Assembly (NCBI GenBank): GCA_022826925.1
Contig: JAJDTX010000077.1
Span: 1-37,835 of the forward strand
From: Bryobacterales bacterium
GTDB lineage: Bacteria; Acidobacteriota; Terriglobia; Bryobacterales; UBA6623
Reading direction: 5' to 3'
DNA length: 37,835 bases
Positions within the stretch are counted from its first letter, which is position 1. Each line of letters starts with the position of its first letter. The notes below the pieces were generated by a model, which did not search any database, was not told the DNA's origin, and saw nothing but the letters and a program-made list of their open reading frames with translations. The position numbers and the translations under genes were made by a program. Shown one piece after another: positions 6,483 to 15,436 of the stretch.

Positions 6483-7933
6483 GATCGATCCTTCTCCCTC
6501 GTCTGCGAAACGCGAACGCCCGAGCCCTTCTCGCAGTCCTTGCGGCGGAGCCGTTTCAACATTTCCTCGCCGGCCATCCAAACGTTCCCGGCCCCGAACG
6601 TGATGAGGGCCTCGCCCGGCCCGACGGTGGCGAGCGCTTGATCGACAGCGTCCTCCATCGTGGGACAGTAGTCGACGCTGCGATGCCCGGCTCGCAGGAT
6701 CTCGCCCGCCAGCCAGGGACTCGACACCCCGGGAATGGGATCTTCCCCGGCGGCGTAGATGTCGACCACCCAGAGCCGGTCCGCCTGGCCGAAGCACTCG
6801 GCGAACTCGGCGGCGAGATCTTCTGTGCGGCTGTAGCGGTGCGGCTGGAATATCACGTTGACCGCACGGAATCCGCACGAAGCGGCCGCAGCGAGGGTCG
6901 CCCGGATTTCGGTGGGATGGTGCCCGTAGTCATCGATGACCGCGATGCCGCGCTCGACACCACGCGTCTGGAAGCGCCGGTCGACGCCGCGAAAGTCGTC
7001 GAGCCCGGCGCGGACCTGATCGGGCGAAATCCCCAGCTCGAGACCGACGGCGATCGCGGCCGTGGCGTTGCGCACGGTGTGCAAGCCCACGCCGCGGACG
7101 CGGAACCGCCCGAGGCTCCGGCCTTCCCGCTCGAGATGGAACGACACCTCGCCGTTGCCAAGCTCGACCTGGTCGGCCACGAAGTCCGCGGCGGGCGAGA
7201 CTTCGCGGAGACCGTAGGTCAGGCACCGCCTGCGGACGCGCTCAGCGACATAGCGAGCGCGCGGGTCGTCCGCGCAGACGATCACGGCACCGTAGAAGGG
7301 CACGTTGTTCCCGAAAGCCTCGAAGGCCTCGAGCAGGTCCTCGTCAGTGCCGTAGTGATCCATGTGCTCGCGATCAATGTTGGTGATGATGCCAATGATC
7401 GGATCGAGCGCCAGGAAGGAGCCGTCGGACTCGTCGGCTTCGACCAACAGGTAGTCGCCCTGGCCGAGGCGCGCACTGGAGCCGATCGAGGCAACCCGCC
7501 CGCCGATCACGACAGTGGGATCCTTGCCCCCCGCGCCCAGAATCGCCGCGCAGATCGACGACGTGCTGGTCTTGCCATGGCTGCCCGCCACTGCGATGCC
7601 GTACTTCACCCGCATCAGCTCGGCCAGCAGCTCGCCCCGGGCAATCACTGGAAGCTTCCGGCGGCGCGCCTCCGCCAATTCAGGATTGTTGGCCGGAATC
7701 GCGGAGCTAGTGACCACGGCTTCGGCGTCGCCAATCTGGTCGGCGCTGTGCCCGACCCAGATCGTGGCTCCCAGTTCGCGCAGCCGCGCCACAATCGGCG
7801 ATTCGCGCAGATCCGAGCCGGTCACGGTGTAGCCGAGGTTGAGCAGGATTTCGGCGATCCCGCTCATGCCGATGCCACCGATGCCGATGAAATGCAGCCG
7901 CCTCTGTTGGAACGCTTCCTTGTTGAAGGGCAT
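6479..7933 (-). CDS. murC: UDP-N-acetylmuramate--L-alanine ligase MurC
   Basis: A 484-residue cytoplasmic Mur ligase adding L-Ala to UDP-MurNAc. The N-terminal UDP-binding Rossmann domain reads HFIGIGGIGMSGIAEIL (14-30). The ATP P-loop AGSHGKTSTS follows near residue 115, then the EADESDGSF and NIDREHMDHY signatures, and HHPTEIRATL and FQPHRYSRT in the C-terminal domain. Length is normal for the family. It starts 2 bases after the murG stop and ends in a GTGA overlap with ftsQ. No murB or ddl lies between murC and ftsQ, unlike the E. coli and many other dcw clusters, so those genes must be elsewhere. Confidence 0.97.
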   Translation of the reverse strand: MPFNKEAFQQRRLHFIGIGGIGMSGIAEILLNLGYTVTGSDLRESPIVARLRELGATIWVGHSADQIGDAEAVVTSSAIPANNPELAEARRRKLPVIARGELLAELMRVKYGIAVAGSHGKTSTSSICAAILGAGGKDPTVVIGGRVASIGSSARLGQGDYLLVEADESDGSFLALDPIIGIITNIDREHMDHYGTDEDLLEAFEAFGNNVPFYGAVIVCADDPRARYVAERVRRRCLTYGLREVSPAADFVADQVELGNGEVSFHLEREGRSLGRFRVRGVGLHTVRNATAAIAVGLELGISPDQVRAGLDDFRGVDRRFQTRGVERGIAVIDDYGHHPTEIRATLAAAASCGFRAVNVIFQPHRYSRTEDLAAEFAECFGQADRLWVVDIYAAGEDPIPGVSSPWLAGEILRAGHRSVDYCPTMEDAVDQALATVGPGEALITFGAGNVWMAGEEMLKRLRRKDCEKGSGVRVSQTREKDRS

Positions 7934-7935
7934 CG

Positions 7936-9042
7936 CTAGTTCAGTCCTCCTGACCGCGCGGCGGCCTGCGCGACCGCATCGGCCGCGTCCTCGGCCGCTC
8001 CTCTGGGAGACAGCCGTGCGAGCGCGCGGGACATACGCTGCAAGCGGACGGGGTCTGCGGATAGGGCGTCAATCTCGCGCACCATGCGCTCGCCCGTCCA
8101 TTCCGAGTCGTCGCACAATAGGGCGCCGCCCGCGTCGGCGACCGCGGCCCCGTTCGCCTGCTGGTGGTTGTCCGCGGCGAACGGAAACGGCACAAGCACC
8201 GCCGGCTTGCCGGCGGCGCACAGCTCGGCAATGACCGACGCGCCAGCCCGGCAGACCACGAGGTCCGCCTGAGAAAACAGCCGCGGCATGTTGTCGAAGA
8301 AGGCCGCAGCTACGGCCTCAACGCCGGCTTCGCGATAGGCAGCCGACACCTCCTCGGCGTCCCGCTCGCCGGTCTGATGCAGCAAGCGCGGGCACCGCCG
8401 GCCCTCGTCGCGCCAGATGCGAACCGCCTCCAAGGCGGCTTCGTTGAGGCGAACCGCGCCTTGGCTACCACCGAGAATCAGCACCGTAAAGGGCTCGCCC
8501 GGCGCCTTTTCCCGCGCTTCGAAGAATTCTCTGCGAACCGGCAGTCTCGCCAGCTGGCAGGACGCGGATCGGAATCTCTTCGCAGCCCTTGGGTGGCATA
8601 CCAGCGCCCGCCGCGCCACCAGTGCCGCGAGGCGATTGGCCAGACCAGGCCGGGCATTGGGCTCGAGCAGTACAAGCGGCACGTCCATGAGCGCACTGGC
8701 CAGCACCAAGGGGCCGGCCGCATACCCGCCCAAGCTCAGGGCGGCCGCGGGCCGGTACCTGAGAACCAAGCCCGCCGCTACGGAGAACGCGGCGGGCAAC
8801 AGCAAAAGCGTGGTCAGGCGCCGGCGCAGCGACACGCGGTTCAACGCTCCGACAGGCACGTACCGCAGGTCGAATCCGGCTGCCGGGACCAGCCGACCCT
8901 CGAAGCCGCGGGCGGTGCCGACAAACACGCACAACCATCCCCGCCGACGCAGCTCCTTGGCCACTTCCAGGCCCGGGATGACGTGTCCGCCCGTACCTCC
9001 GGCGGCGATCAGCACGCACGGCTCTGCAGTGGACCTCGTCAT
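7936..9042 (-). CDS. murG: UDP-N-acetylglucosamine transferase MurG
   Basis: A 368-residue GT-B glycosyltransferase that converts lipid I to lipid II on the inner membrane face. The N-terminal glycine-rich loop AAGGTGGHVIPGLEVA (13-28) and the membrane-association patch before LSLGGYAAGPLVLA are present. The C-terminal donor-binding half has VLILGGSQGAVRLNEA, CRAGASVIAELCAAGKP and PFPFAADNHQQANG. The ATG overlaps the ftsW stop (ATGA), and murC begins 2 bases downstream, so translation is probably coupled. Confidence 0.97.
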   Translation of the reverse strand: MTRSTAEPCVLIAAGGTGGHVIPGLEVAKELRRRGWLCVFVGTARGFEGRLVPAAGFDLRYVPVGALNRVSLRRRLTTLLLLPAAFSVAAGLVLRYRPAAALSLGGYAAGPLVLASALMDVPLVLLEPNARPGLANRLAALVARRALVCHPRAAKRFRSASCQLARLPVRREFFEAREKAPGEPFTVLILGGSQGAVRLNEAALEAVRIWRDEGRRCPRLLHQTGERDAEEVSAAYREAGVEAVAAAFFDNMPRLFSQADLVVCRAGASVIAELCAAGKPAVLVPFPFAADNHQQANGAAVADAGGALLCDDSEWTGERMVREIDALSADPVRLQRMSRALARLSPRGAAEDAADAVAQAAARSGGLN

Positions 9043-10118
9043 GACTGGCTCAACCTGCCGACGGACAGCAACGCGCCTGAAGCTGCGAGTGTTGTCCAGA
9101 GCGAAGACCCGCCGTAGCTAATGAACGGAAGCGGCATTCCCTTGGTCGGCAGCATCCCCAGTACCACTCCCATGTTGAGCATGGCCTGGCTCGCGATCAT
9201 CACCGTGACCCCGGCGGCCAGATAGAAGCCGAAGCGATCGGGAGCGTTCGTGGCCGCGCGCAGGCCGCGCCACAAGATAACCGCAAAGCCCGCCACCAGC
9301 AGCGCCGTGCCGATCAGGCCGAGTTCCTCGCCAACCATGGCGAACATGAAGTCCGAATGCGCCTCGGGCAGGAAGTCCATCTTCTGCTTGCCCGCCATCC
9401 AGCCCTTGCCCAGCAGCCCTCCCGATCCGACAGCGATCCTGGATTGGATGATTTGGAAGCCACCGCCCAAGGGATCCGCTTCTGGATCAAGGAACACCAG
9501 CAGCCGCTTCACGCGGTAGGGCTCAATCAACACGAACACGCTCAGCAGCGCTATCGCGACGAGTGCGGCGGAGGCAAGCTTGTGGAGCGGCACTCCGGCC
9601 AGAAAGATCAACGTGCCGGCCAAGAGGACCAAGCAAGCGGTCGTGCCAAAATCCCTGCCGACGATGATCAGGCCAGCCAGCAGGGAAACCACCAGCAACG
9701 GCGCCACCAGCGTTCGTCCGAGATGCATCTTCTCGCGGTAACGGTCGAAGTGATACGCCAGATACAAGATGATTGCGGGCTTGGCCAGTTCCGATGGCTG
9801 CAGGGAGAGCGGGCCCAATCGCAGGAATCGCCGCGTATTCGCCCCCGTGCCCAAGCCTGCGGCCACCACCAGCATCAGCACGGCGATGGCCAATACCGCG
9901 AAGACAACCCTCGGATCCTGCAATGATCGGTAGTTGACGAACATCAGCCCGTACATCAGCGCGAGCCCGATCACAGCGGCGATCAGCTGCTTCGCGAAAT
10001 GGGCCGAACCCGAGGTTCCCGTGGAGGCCGTGGCGCTGTAGACCATCAACAGCCCGAAAAGCACCATCGAGAGGATCGTCCAGATCAGCACGCGATCGAA
10101 GCGAAGCATCAGCGGCAT
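9039..10118 (-). CDS. ftsW: Lipid II polymerase FtsW (SEDS family)
   Basis: A 359-residue polytopic SEDS glycosyltransferase that works with FtsI in septal peptidoglycan synthesis. The start at 10116-10118 (MPLMLRFDRV) has GGAGG six bases upstream and overlaps the murD end by 10 bases. The alternative ATG at 10107-10109 would give a TGATG junction. About ten hydrophobic helices are evident. SEDS signatures seen are RRFLRLGPLSLQPSELAK, VGRDFGTT, GGGFQIIQSRIAVGSGGLLG, FLPEAHSDFMFAMVGEELG and PLPFISYGGSS. Context next to murG and within dcw favours FtsW over RodA. Confidence 0.96.
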   Translation of the reverse strand: MPLMLRFDRVLIWTILSMVLFGLLMVYSATASTGTSGSAHFAKQLIAAVIGLALMYGLMFVNYRSLQDPRVVFAVLAIAVLMLVVAAGLGTGANTRRFLRLGPLSLQPSELAKPAIILYLAYHFDRYREKMHLGRTLVAPLLVVSLLAGLIIVGRDFGTTACLVLLAGTLIFLAGVPLHKLASAALVAIALLSVFVLIEPYRVKRLLVFLDPEADPLGGGFQIIQSRIAVGSGGLLGKGWMAGKQKMDFLPEAHSDFMFAMVGEELGLIGTALLVAGFAVILWRGLRAATNAPDRFGFYLAAGVTVMIASQAMLNMGVVLGMLPTKGMPLPFISYGGSSLWTTLAASGALLSVGRLSQS

Positions 10119-11458
10119 GCTCCACCTCCAAGTCCTGCAACGATCCGGCGGAAGTCGCAGCCACGCTGGATGTAGTTCGGATACTGGTCGAAGCTGGCAC
10201 ACGCAGGCGCGAGCAACACCGTGTCGCCAGGTTCCGCCCGGGCTGCCGCGCGCTCAAGCGCCGCCCGCAGCGTGCGCGCCTCGGCCACGGGAACAGCCCC
10301 GCCTAGCTGATCGCGAATCAGCGGCGCCGCTTCGCCGATCAACAAGGCCTCCCGCGCGTTGCGCCGCAAGACCGGCGCCAGCGGGGTGTAGTCCGAACCC
10401 TTGTCGTACCCGCCGAGAATCGCCCACAAGCCGCGGGAGAAAGAGCCGCACGCCTTAACGGCCGCGGCGACATTGGTCGCCTTGGAATCGTTGTAGTAGT
10501 CGACCCCGCGAATCGTGGCGACGAACTCCATGCGATGTTCGACGGGCTGGAACGACTTGAGGGCCCGGCCGATCACTTCGACGCTCACGCCTGCCAAGGC
10601 GCACGCCGCGACCGCGGCCAACGCGTTCTCCAAGTTGTGCTCGCCGCGGATCGGCAGGTCTGTCTCGGCGACGTCTTCTCCCCGATAGCGGATCCGGCCC
10701 TCGCTGGCGCAGGCATCAACGCCGTCGGCACAGCGGATTCCAAATCGAACCACCGCACCGCGGGCAGCCGGCTCCATCGCGCGGCAGTGCGGATCTGACG
10801 CGTTCAAAACCGCGGTGTCCCCGGAACGCTGGTTGAGCAATATGCGCGCCTTGGCCGCGGCGTAGTCCGCAAAGTCGCGGTGCCGGTCCAAGTGATCCGG
10901 CGTCACGTTCAGCACGGCGGCGACGTGGCAGCGGAACGAAGCGGCCGCCTCGAGCTGGAAGCTGGACAGCTCGAGCACATGCCAGTCCTCGGAGCGGGAG
11001 CCGTCGGCAATTTCAAGCACCGGGGTGCCGACGTTTCCGGCCAGCCTGCCGGATACGCCAGCTCGGCGCAGCACATGATCGATCAACGAAACGGTCGTGG
11101 TCTTGCCATTGGTGCCGGTCACGCCAATCACGCGCCCGCGCAACGCGCCAGCTGCAAGTTCGAGCTCGCCACAGACCGCGACTCCCCGCTGCCGGGCGAA
11201 CACCAAGCCGGGTAGATCCCACGGCACTCCGGGCGAGGGCACGACCAGATCCTGCTCGACCAGCAGGGCATCGGGGTGCCCGCCGAAGTGCAGGCTCACC
11301 GGCAAGTGCTCGAGCGAGGCCACCGCGGCGGCCAGCTCGCTCTTCGCGCGAGCGTCCGCGGCGGCGACGATGGCACCGCGCGCCACGAGAAAGCGCACGG
11401 CCGCCAGGCCAGACTTGCCCAGCCCCAAGACCAGCGCTCGCTTTCCTTGCAACGTCAT
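10109..11458 (-). CDS. murD: UDP-N-acetylmuramoyl-L-alanine--D-glutamate ligase MurD
   Basis: A 449-residue cytoplasmic ligase adding D-Glu. The ATG at 11456-11458 (MTLQGKRALVLGLGKSGLAA) overlaps the mraY stop by 4 bases, which fixes the start. The N-terminal nucleotide-binding fold is followed by the P-loop GVTGTNGKTTTVSL, then NVTPDHLDRH and the C-terminal NDSKATNVAAAVKAC and GGYDKGSDYTPL signatures. ASFDQYPNYIQRGCDF near the end corresponds to the conserved S-x-D-x-F/Y-x-x-x-x-x-R-G segment of MurD. Normal length. Confidence 0.97.
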   Translation of the reverse strand: MTLQGKRALVLGLGKSGLAAVRFLVARGAIVAAADARAKSELAAAVASLEHLPVSLHFGGHPDALLVEQDLVVPSPGVPWDLPGLVFARQRGVAVCGELELAAGALRGRVIGVTGTNGKTTTVSLIDHVLRRAGVSGRLAGNVGTPVLEIADGSRSEDWHVLELSSFQLEAAASFRCHVAAVLNVTPDHLDRHRDFADYAAAKARILLNQRSGDTAVLNASDPHCRAMEPAARGAVVRFGIRCADGVDACASEGRIRYRGEDVAETDLPIRGEHNLENALAAVAACALAGVSVEVIGRALKSFQPVEHRMEFVATIRGVDYYNDSKATNVAAAVKACGSFSRGLWAILGGYDKGSDYTPLAPVLRRNAREALLIGEAAPLIRDQLGGAVPVAEARTLRAALERAAARAEPGDTVLLAPACASFDQYPNYIQRGCDFRRIVAGLGGGACR

Positions 11459-12588
11459 CGCAGCTTGAGGGTGCTCAAGGCCATCAGAGCCATGATCAAG
11501 CCCACGATCCACAACCGCGTGATGATCTTGGACTCGGGCCAGCCGAGCTGTTCGAAATGATGGTGAATGGGCGACATGCGGAAGATGCGCTTGCCGGTGA
11601 GCTTGAAACTGCCCACCTGCAGGATGACCGACACCGTCTCGATTACGAACACGGCGCCGATCAGCAGCAGCACGACTTCCTGCTTCGCCAGGATGGCCAC
11701 GGTGGCAAGCGCTCCGCCAAGACTGAGCGAGCCCACGTCGCCCATGAAGATTTCCGCAGGGTGGGCGTTGTACCACAGGAACGCCAGGCTGGCCCCGACC
11801 AAGGCACCGCAGAAGATCGTCAGTTCCGCCGCCAGCGGGACGCTGGGCACGTCGAGATAGGCGGAGATCTCGGCGTGTCCTGCCACATACGCGAGAATCG
11901 CCAGCGCACCGGCGCAAACGACCGTCAGTCCAATGGCCAAGCCGTCCAGGCCGTCGGTCAGGTTGACGCCGTTGGCGGTGCCGGCCAGCACGAAGAACAG
12001 CCACCCGAAGAAACCCACATAGGCGAACGGAAGGGTTACCGGACTGCCCAGCAACGACTGGATGACCAGCTCTGGCCGGAAGTTCTTCGCGAACGGCAGC
12101 GACAGCGCCGTCGAATAGTCCCCGCGGCTGCTCAGCGCGATCAGGACCAGCCCGATGAGCATCGTCAGGGCGATCTGAAGGCCGAGTTTCTGCCCCGATG
12201 TCAAGCCCAGATTCTGCTTCTTGGCCACCTTGTTGTAGTCATCCAAGAACCCGATGAGTCCGAATCCGACAAACGCCACCAGCGCGATTCCAACGTACAC
12301 ATTGCTCAGGTCGGACCACAGCAGAGTCGGAACGATGGTGGCCATTCCAATCAGCAGCCCGCCCATGGTCGGGGTCCCCGCCTTCCACTGGTGCGACTGC
12401 GGGCCTTCGGCCCGGATGTACTGACCGATCTGGGCTGAGCGCAACCGTCGGATCAGCCAAGGGCCAATCAACAGCCCGATCAGCAAGGCCGTGAAGGTCG
12501 CCATGGCCGTGCGGATAGTGATGTAGCCAAAGACCCGCAAAGCTCCGAATACGGAGGACAGCGGCTCGAAGAGAAGCTCGTACAGCAT
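11455..12588 (-). CDS. mraY: Phospho-MurNAc-pentapeptide transferase MraY
   Basis: A 377-residue integral membrane enzyme that transfers phospho-MurNAc-pentapeptide to undecaprenyl phosphate, giving lipid I. The start (MLYELLFEPL) lies 5 bases after the murF stop, with GGGAGG inside the murF end. Around ten transmembrane helices are visible. Catalytic/family motifs are FLDDYNKVAKKQNLGLT (the DDxxK site), GVNLTDGLDGLAIG, FMGDVGSLSLGG and PIHHHFEQLGW. The gene sits between murF and murD as in canonical dcw clusters. Confidence 0.97.
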   Translation of the reverse strand: MLYELLFEPLSSVFGALRVFGYITIRTAMATFTALLIGLLIGPWLIRRLRSAQIGQYIRAEGPQSHQWKAGTPTMGGLLIGMATIVPTLLWSDLSNVYVGIALVAFVGFGLIGFLDDYNKVAKKQNLGLTSGQKLGLQIALTMLIGLVLIALSSRGDYSTALSLPFAKNFRPELVIQSLLGSPVTLPFAYVGFFGWLFFVLAGTANGVNLTDGLDGLAIGLTVVCAGALAILAYVAGHAEISAYLDVPSVPLAAELTIFCGALVGASLAFLWYNAHPAEIFMGDVGSLSLGGALATVAILAKQEVVLLLIGAVFVIETVSVILQVGSFKLTGKRIFRMSPIHHHFEQLGWPESKIITRLWIVGLIMALMALSTLKLR

Positions 12589-12593
12589 GCGGG

Positions 12594-13958
12594 CTATGCA
12601 GCCTCCCTTCCCTCGGAAGCGACGGTGCCAAGACAGCCGCAAACGATATCCCGCGCCCGCTCGAGCTGCACCCCGCGCGATGCCTTGAACAGCACCGCAT
12701 CGCCCTGGCGCAGCATTCCCGTCAAGGCGGAAGCGGCTGATTCGGGAGACGCGTGGAACTCCGCCGAGATCCCTGCAGCCGCGGCGATCTCGGCGGCATC
12801 CCCGGCAACCGCGACCAAGTGGTCGATACCGGCCCGTCCCACGGCCGCCCCTACGCGGCGGTGCAATTCCCGCGACCGGGAGCCGAGCTCGCGCATCTCG
12901 CCCAAGACCGCGATCCTGCGCGACGCCGGTGTGCCGCGCAAGACCTCCAACATGGCTTCCATGGCGGGCGGGCTCGCGTTGTAGCAGTCGTCGATGAATG
13001 TGATGCCTGCGATCTGACGGACGATTCCTCGCATGGTCGAGGGTTGAAGACCTCTCAGCGGCTCGCCGAGGCGCTCGGGAGCGACGCCCAAGGCCGCGGC
13101 AGCAGCGGCAGCAGCCAACACGTTGTAAACGTTGTGCCGGCCGGCCAGTGGCGAATGCATCGGATGGCCGTTGATCCGGAAGCGCGCGCCGTCGGAGCCC
13201 AACAGCTCGATGTTCCGGGCCCGCAGGTCGGCAGTGCGCTCGATGCCATAGGTCACAACCGTTCCGGAGTGCCGATCGCGAAACGCCGCCACGCGGTCGT
13301 CGTCCGCATTGAGCACGGCCGTGCCCGCTGGCGCCAGTGCCTCGACCAAGCGGCACTTCTCCGCCGCGATCTCTTCAACGGAGGCGAAATTCCCAACGTG
13401 AGCGGTGCCAACGTTGGTCACGACGCTCACGTCCGGCGCGGCAATCTCCCCGAGCGGGCGCATCTCGCCGACTCTGTTGATCCCGATCTCGACCACTGCC
13501 GTGCGAACTTGATCGGGGATCCTGAGCAGCGATAGCGGCAAGCCGTATTCGTTGTTGAGGTTGCCCTGCGACTTTGCAACCGGCAGGATGTCCTGCAACA
13601 GTTCCGCAAGGATGTCCTTCGTGGTGGTCTTGCCGCTGCTGCCAGTCACGGCGACGACCGTTCCGCCCCACCGCCTGCGAGCCCTTGCCGCAAGCCCACC
13701 CAGGGCGAGCGATGTGTCCTCCACCCGTAGCAGCGGGCCCTCACCGCGGTAGTCACTCTGGACAACGGCGGCAACCGCGCCTTTGGCAAGGGCCTCGGGG
13801 ACGTAGTCATGGCCATCGTTCGACGGCCCGCGAATCGCGAAGAACAGCTCCCCGGCCTTCACGCTGCGCGAATCGATCGAACACCCGCGGGCCGTTCCGG
13901 AGGCACCCTCGTCAGGCAGGCCCAGCCATGCACGAATCTGGGACAGCTGCAGCGTCAT
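12594..13958 (-). CDS. murF: UDP-MurNAc-tripeptide--D-alanyl-D-alanine ligase MurF
   Basis: A 454-residue ATP-dependent ligase that adds D-Ala-D-Ala to the UDP-MurNAc tripeptide. The N-terminal SIDSRSVKAGELFFAIRG matches the MurE/MurF uridine-binding domain. The P-loop is AVTGSSGKTTTKDIL, with NLNNEYGLPLSLL and EIGINRVGEM next. FIDDCYNASPPAMEAML and VLGEMRELG mark the C-terminal domain. The ATG overlaps the murE stop by 4 bases. The partner D-Ala-D-Ala ligase is not encoded in this window. Confidence 0.97.
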   Translation of the reverse strand: MTLQLSQIRAWLGLPDEGASGTARGCSIDSRSVKAGELFFAIRGPSNDGHDYVPEALAKGAVAAVVQSDYRGEGPLLRVEDTSLALGGLAARARRRWGGTVVAVTGSSGKTTTKDILAELLQDILPVAKSQGNLNNEYGLPLSLLRIPDQVRTAVVEIGINRVGEMRPLGEIAAPDVSVVTNVGTAHVGNFASVEEIAAEKCRLVEALAPAGTAVLNADDDRVAAFRDRHSGTVVTYGIERTADLRARNIELLGSDGARFRINGHPMHSPLAGRHNVYNVLAAAAAAAALGVAPERLGEPLRGLQPSTMRGIVRQIAGITFIDDCYNASPPAMEAMLEVLRGTPASRRIAVLGEMRELGSRSRELHRRVGAAVGRAGIDHLVAVAGDAAEIAAAAGISAEFHASPESAASALTGMLRQGDAVLFKASRGVQLERARDIVCGCLGTVASEGREAA

Positions 13959-15436
13959 GCCCTGAAGTACCCCTTGGCATGCAGAGCCGCCCGAACAGCC
14001 TTGCGGTCGTCGAACGGGAGCGTGCCTTTGCGCGTGGTCTGCGTGGTTTCGTGCCCCTTGCCCGCGATCAGTACGATATCTCTGCAGCGCGCCTCGTACA
14101 GCACGCCCTTGATGGCTTCCGCCCGGTCAGGGTGGACCGTCCACGCATCGCTGGCCTGTCTCAGTCCCGTGGCCACCTCTTGGATGATGGCTAGCGGATC
14201 CTCGCTTCGAGGATTGTCGGAGGTCAGCATGACAAAGTCACTCAATTCCCCCGCAATATTCCCCATGGGAGCCCGCTTGGTCCGGTCCCTGTCCCCGCCG
14301 CAGCCAAACAGCGTCAAGACTCTTCCGGGCGGGTCCTTGCGCTGAACGATCTCCCTAGCCGCTTCGATCGAGCGGTGCAAGGCGTCGGGAGTGTGGGCGT
14401 AGTCCACGACCACCAAGAATGGCTGGCCGCAGTCGACAGTCTCGAAGCGCCCCGGCGCAGGCGGCACCGCCACCAGCCCCGCTTCAATCTCGGCCGCGCC
14501 CAGGCCGTGGCACTGGGCGGCGCCCACTGCGGCGAGAATGTTGTCCACGTTGAAATCGCCGATCAGGTTCGACTCAACTCGAATGCGGCCCGCCGGCGAT
14601 TCGACGTTGAAGCGGACGCCCCTGGCATCCGACTCAACCCCCGAGGCCCGCACGTGTGCCTCCGAGCCCCGGCCGTAGGAAAGCAACCGCGAACCGCTCA
14701 GCTTGAGCAGCTCCCGCCCTGCCTCGTCGTCCGCATTGATGACAGCGTTGAGCGGCGGCCGTGCGCCGGCGCCAACGAACAGGCGCCTCTTCGCGGCAGC
14801 GTAGGACTCCATGTCTCCGTGGAAGTCGAGATGTTCCCTGGTGAGGTTGGTAAAGACCGCCGTATGGAACTCGATTCCGTAGATGCGCGCGAGGGCAAGG
14901 GCGTGCGAAGAGGCCTCGATGGTGGCGTGGCTGCCACCAATCTCGCGCAGTTCCGCGAGCGATCGGACGATATCCAGCGACTCGGGCGTCGTGTTGACCG
15001 ACTTTGCGGCCCGATCGCCGATGCGCTGCTCAATCGTGCCCAGCAAGGCCGTTGTCTTGCCGACCGACCGGAGCAGTGCATCGAGCAGATGCACCGTTGA
15101 GGTCTTGCCGTTCGTCCCGGTGACAGCTGTGATGCTGACGTCGCGGTCCGGACGCCGATAGGAGCGCAGCGCCGCCATCGCCAGAGCGCGGCGGCCGTGC
15201 GACACTCGGGCCCATCGCGTTTCCAGCCCGTTGGGGGCGCGGCGCTCGCTAACGATGGCCGCGGCGCCATCGCGGAGGGCGGCAGGCACGAACTCGTGGC
15301 CATCGACACGCTCGCCGGGAAAGGCGAAGAACGCCTCGCCCGCAACGAGCTTGCGCGAATCGTACTGCAGACCGGTGACCTCCAGGTCCGGCACCGGACC
15401 GACTGCACTGCCTTCCAACATCGCAGGCAGCCTCAT
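13955..15436 (-). CDS. murE: UDP-MurNAc-tripeptide synthetase MurE, meso-diaminopimelate type
   Basis: A 493-residue ligase that adds the third stem residue. The P-loop is AVTGTNGKTSTVHLL. The NTTPESLDI, IEASSHALALARI and FTNLTREHLDFHGDMESY segments, plus VVDYAHTPDAL, are family hallmarks. D407-N-P-R410 in TSDNPRSEDP is the motif associated with meso-DAP selection; lysine enzymes carry a different residue set there. The peptidoglycan is therefore predicted to be DAP-type. The start overlaps the ftsI stop by 4 bases and the end overlaps murF. Confidence 0.97.
   Translation of the reverse strand: MRLPAMLEGSAVGPVPDLEVTGLQYDSRKLVAGEAFFAFPGERVDGHEFVPAALRDGAAAIVSERRAPNGLETRWARVSHGRRALAMAALRSYRRPDRDVSITAVTGTNGKTSTVHLLDALLRSVGKTTALLGTIEQRIGDRAAKSVNTTPESLDIVRSLAELREIGGSHATIEASSHALALARIYGIEFHTAVFTNLTREHLDFHGDMESYAAAKRRLFVGAGARPPLNAVINADDEAGRELLKLSGSRLLSYGRGSEAHVRASGVESDARGVRFNVESPAGRIRVESNLIGDFNVDNILAAVGAAQCHGLGAAEIEAGLVAVPPAPGRFETVDCGQPFLVVVDYAHTPDALHRSIEAAREIVQRKDPPGRVLTLFGCGGDRDRTKRAPMGNIAGELSDFVMLTSDNPRSEDPLAIIQEVATGLRQASDAWTVHPDRAEAIKGVLYEARCRDIVLIAGKGHETTQTTRKGTLPFDDRKAVRAALHAKGYFRA

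Noticed and set aside
5622..6878. A 418-codon version of ftsQ starting inside murC
   Set aside because: The first 132 codons are an out-of-frame reading of murC. The GTG at 6480-6482 has AGAAGG in front and gives the normal FtsQ topology.
10109..12004. A 631-codon version of murD reaching into mraY
   Set aside because: The extra N-terminus is a shadow of mraY. The ATG at 11456-11458 overlaps the mraY stop, and the protein then begins exactly at the MurD fold.
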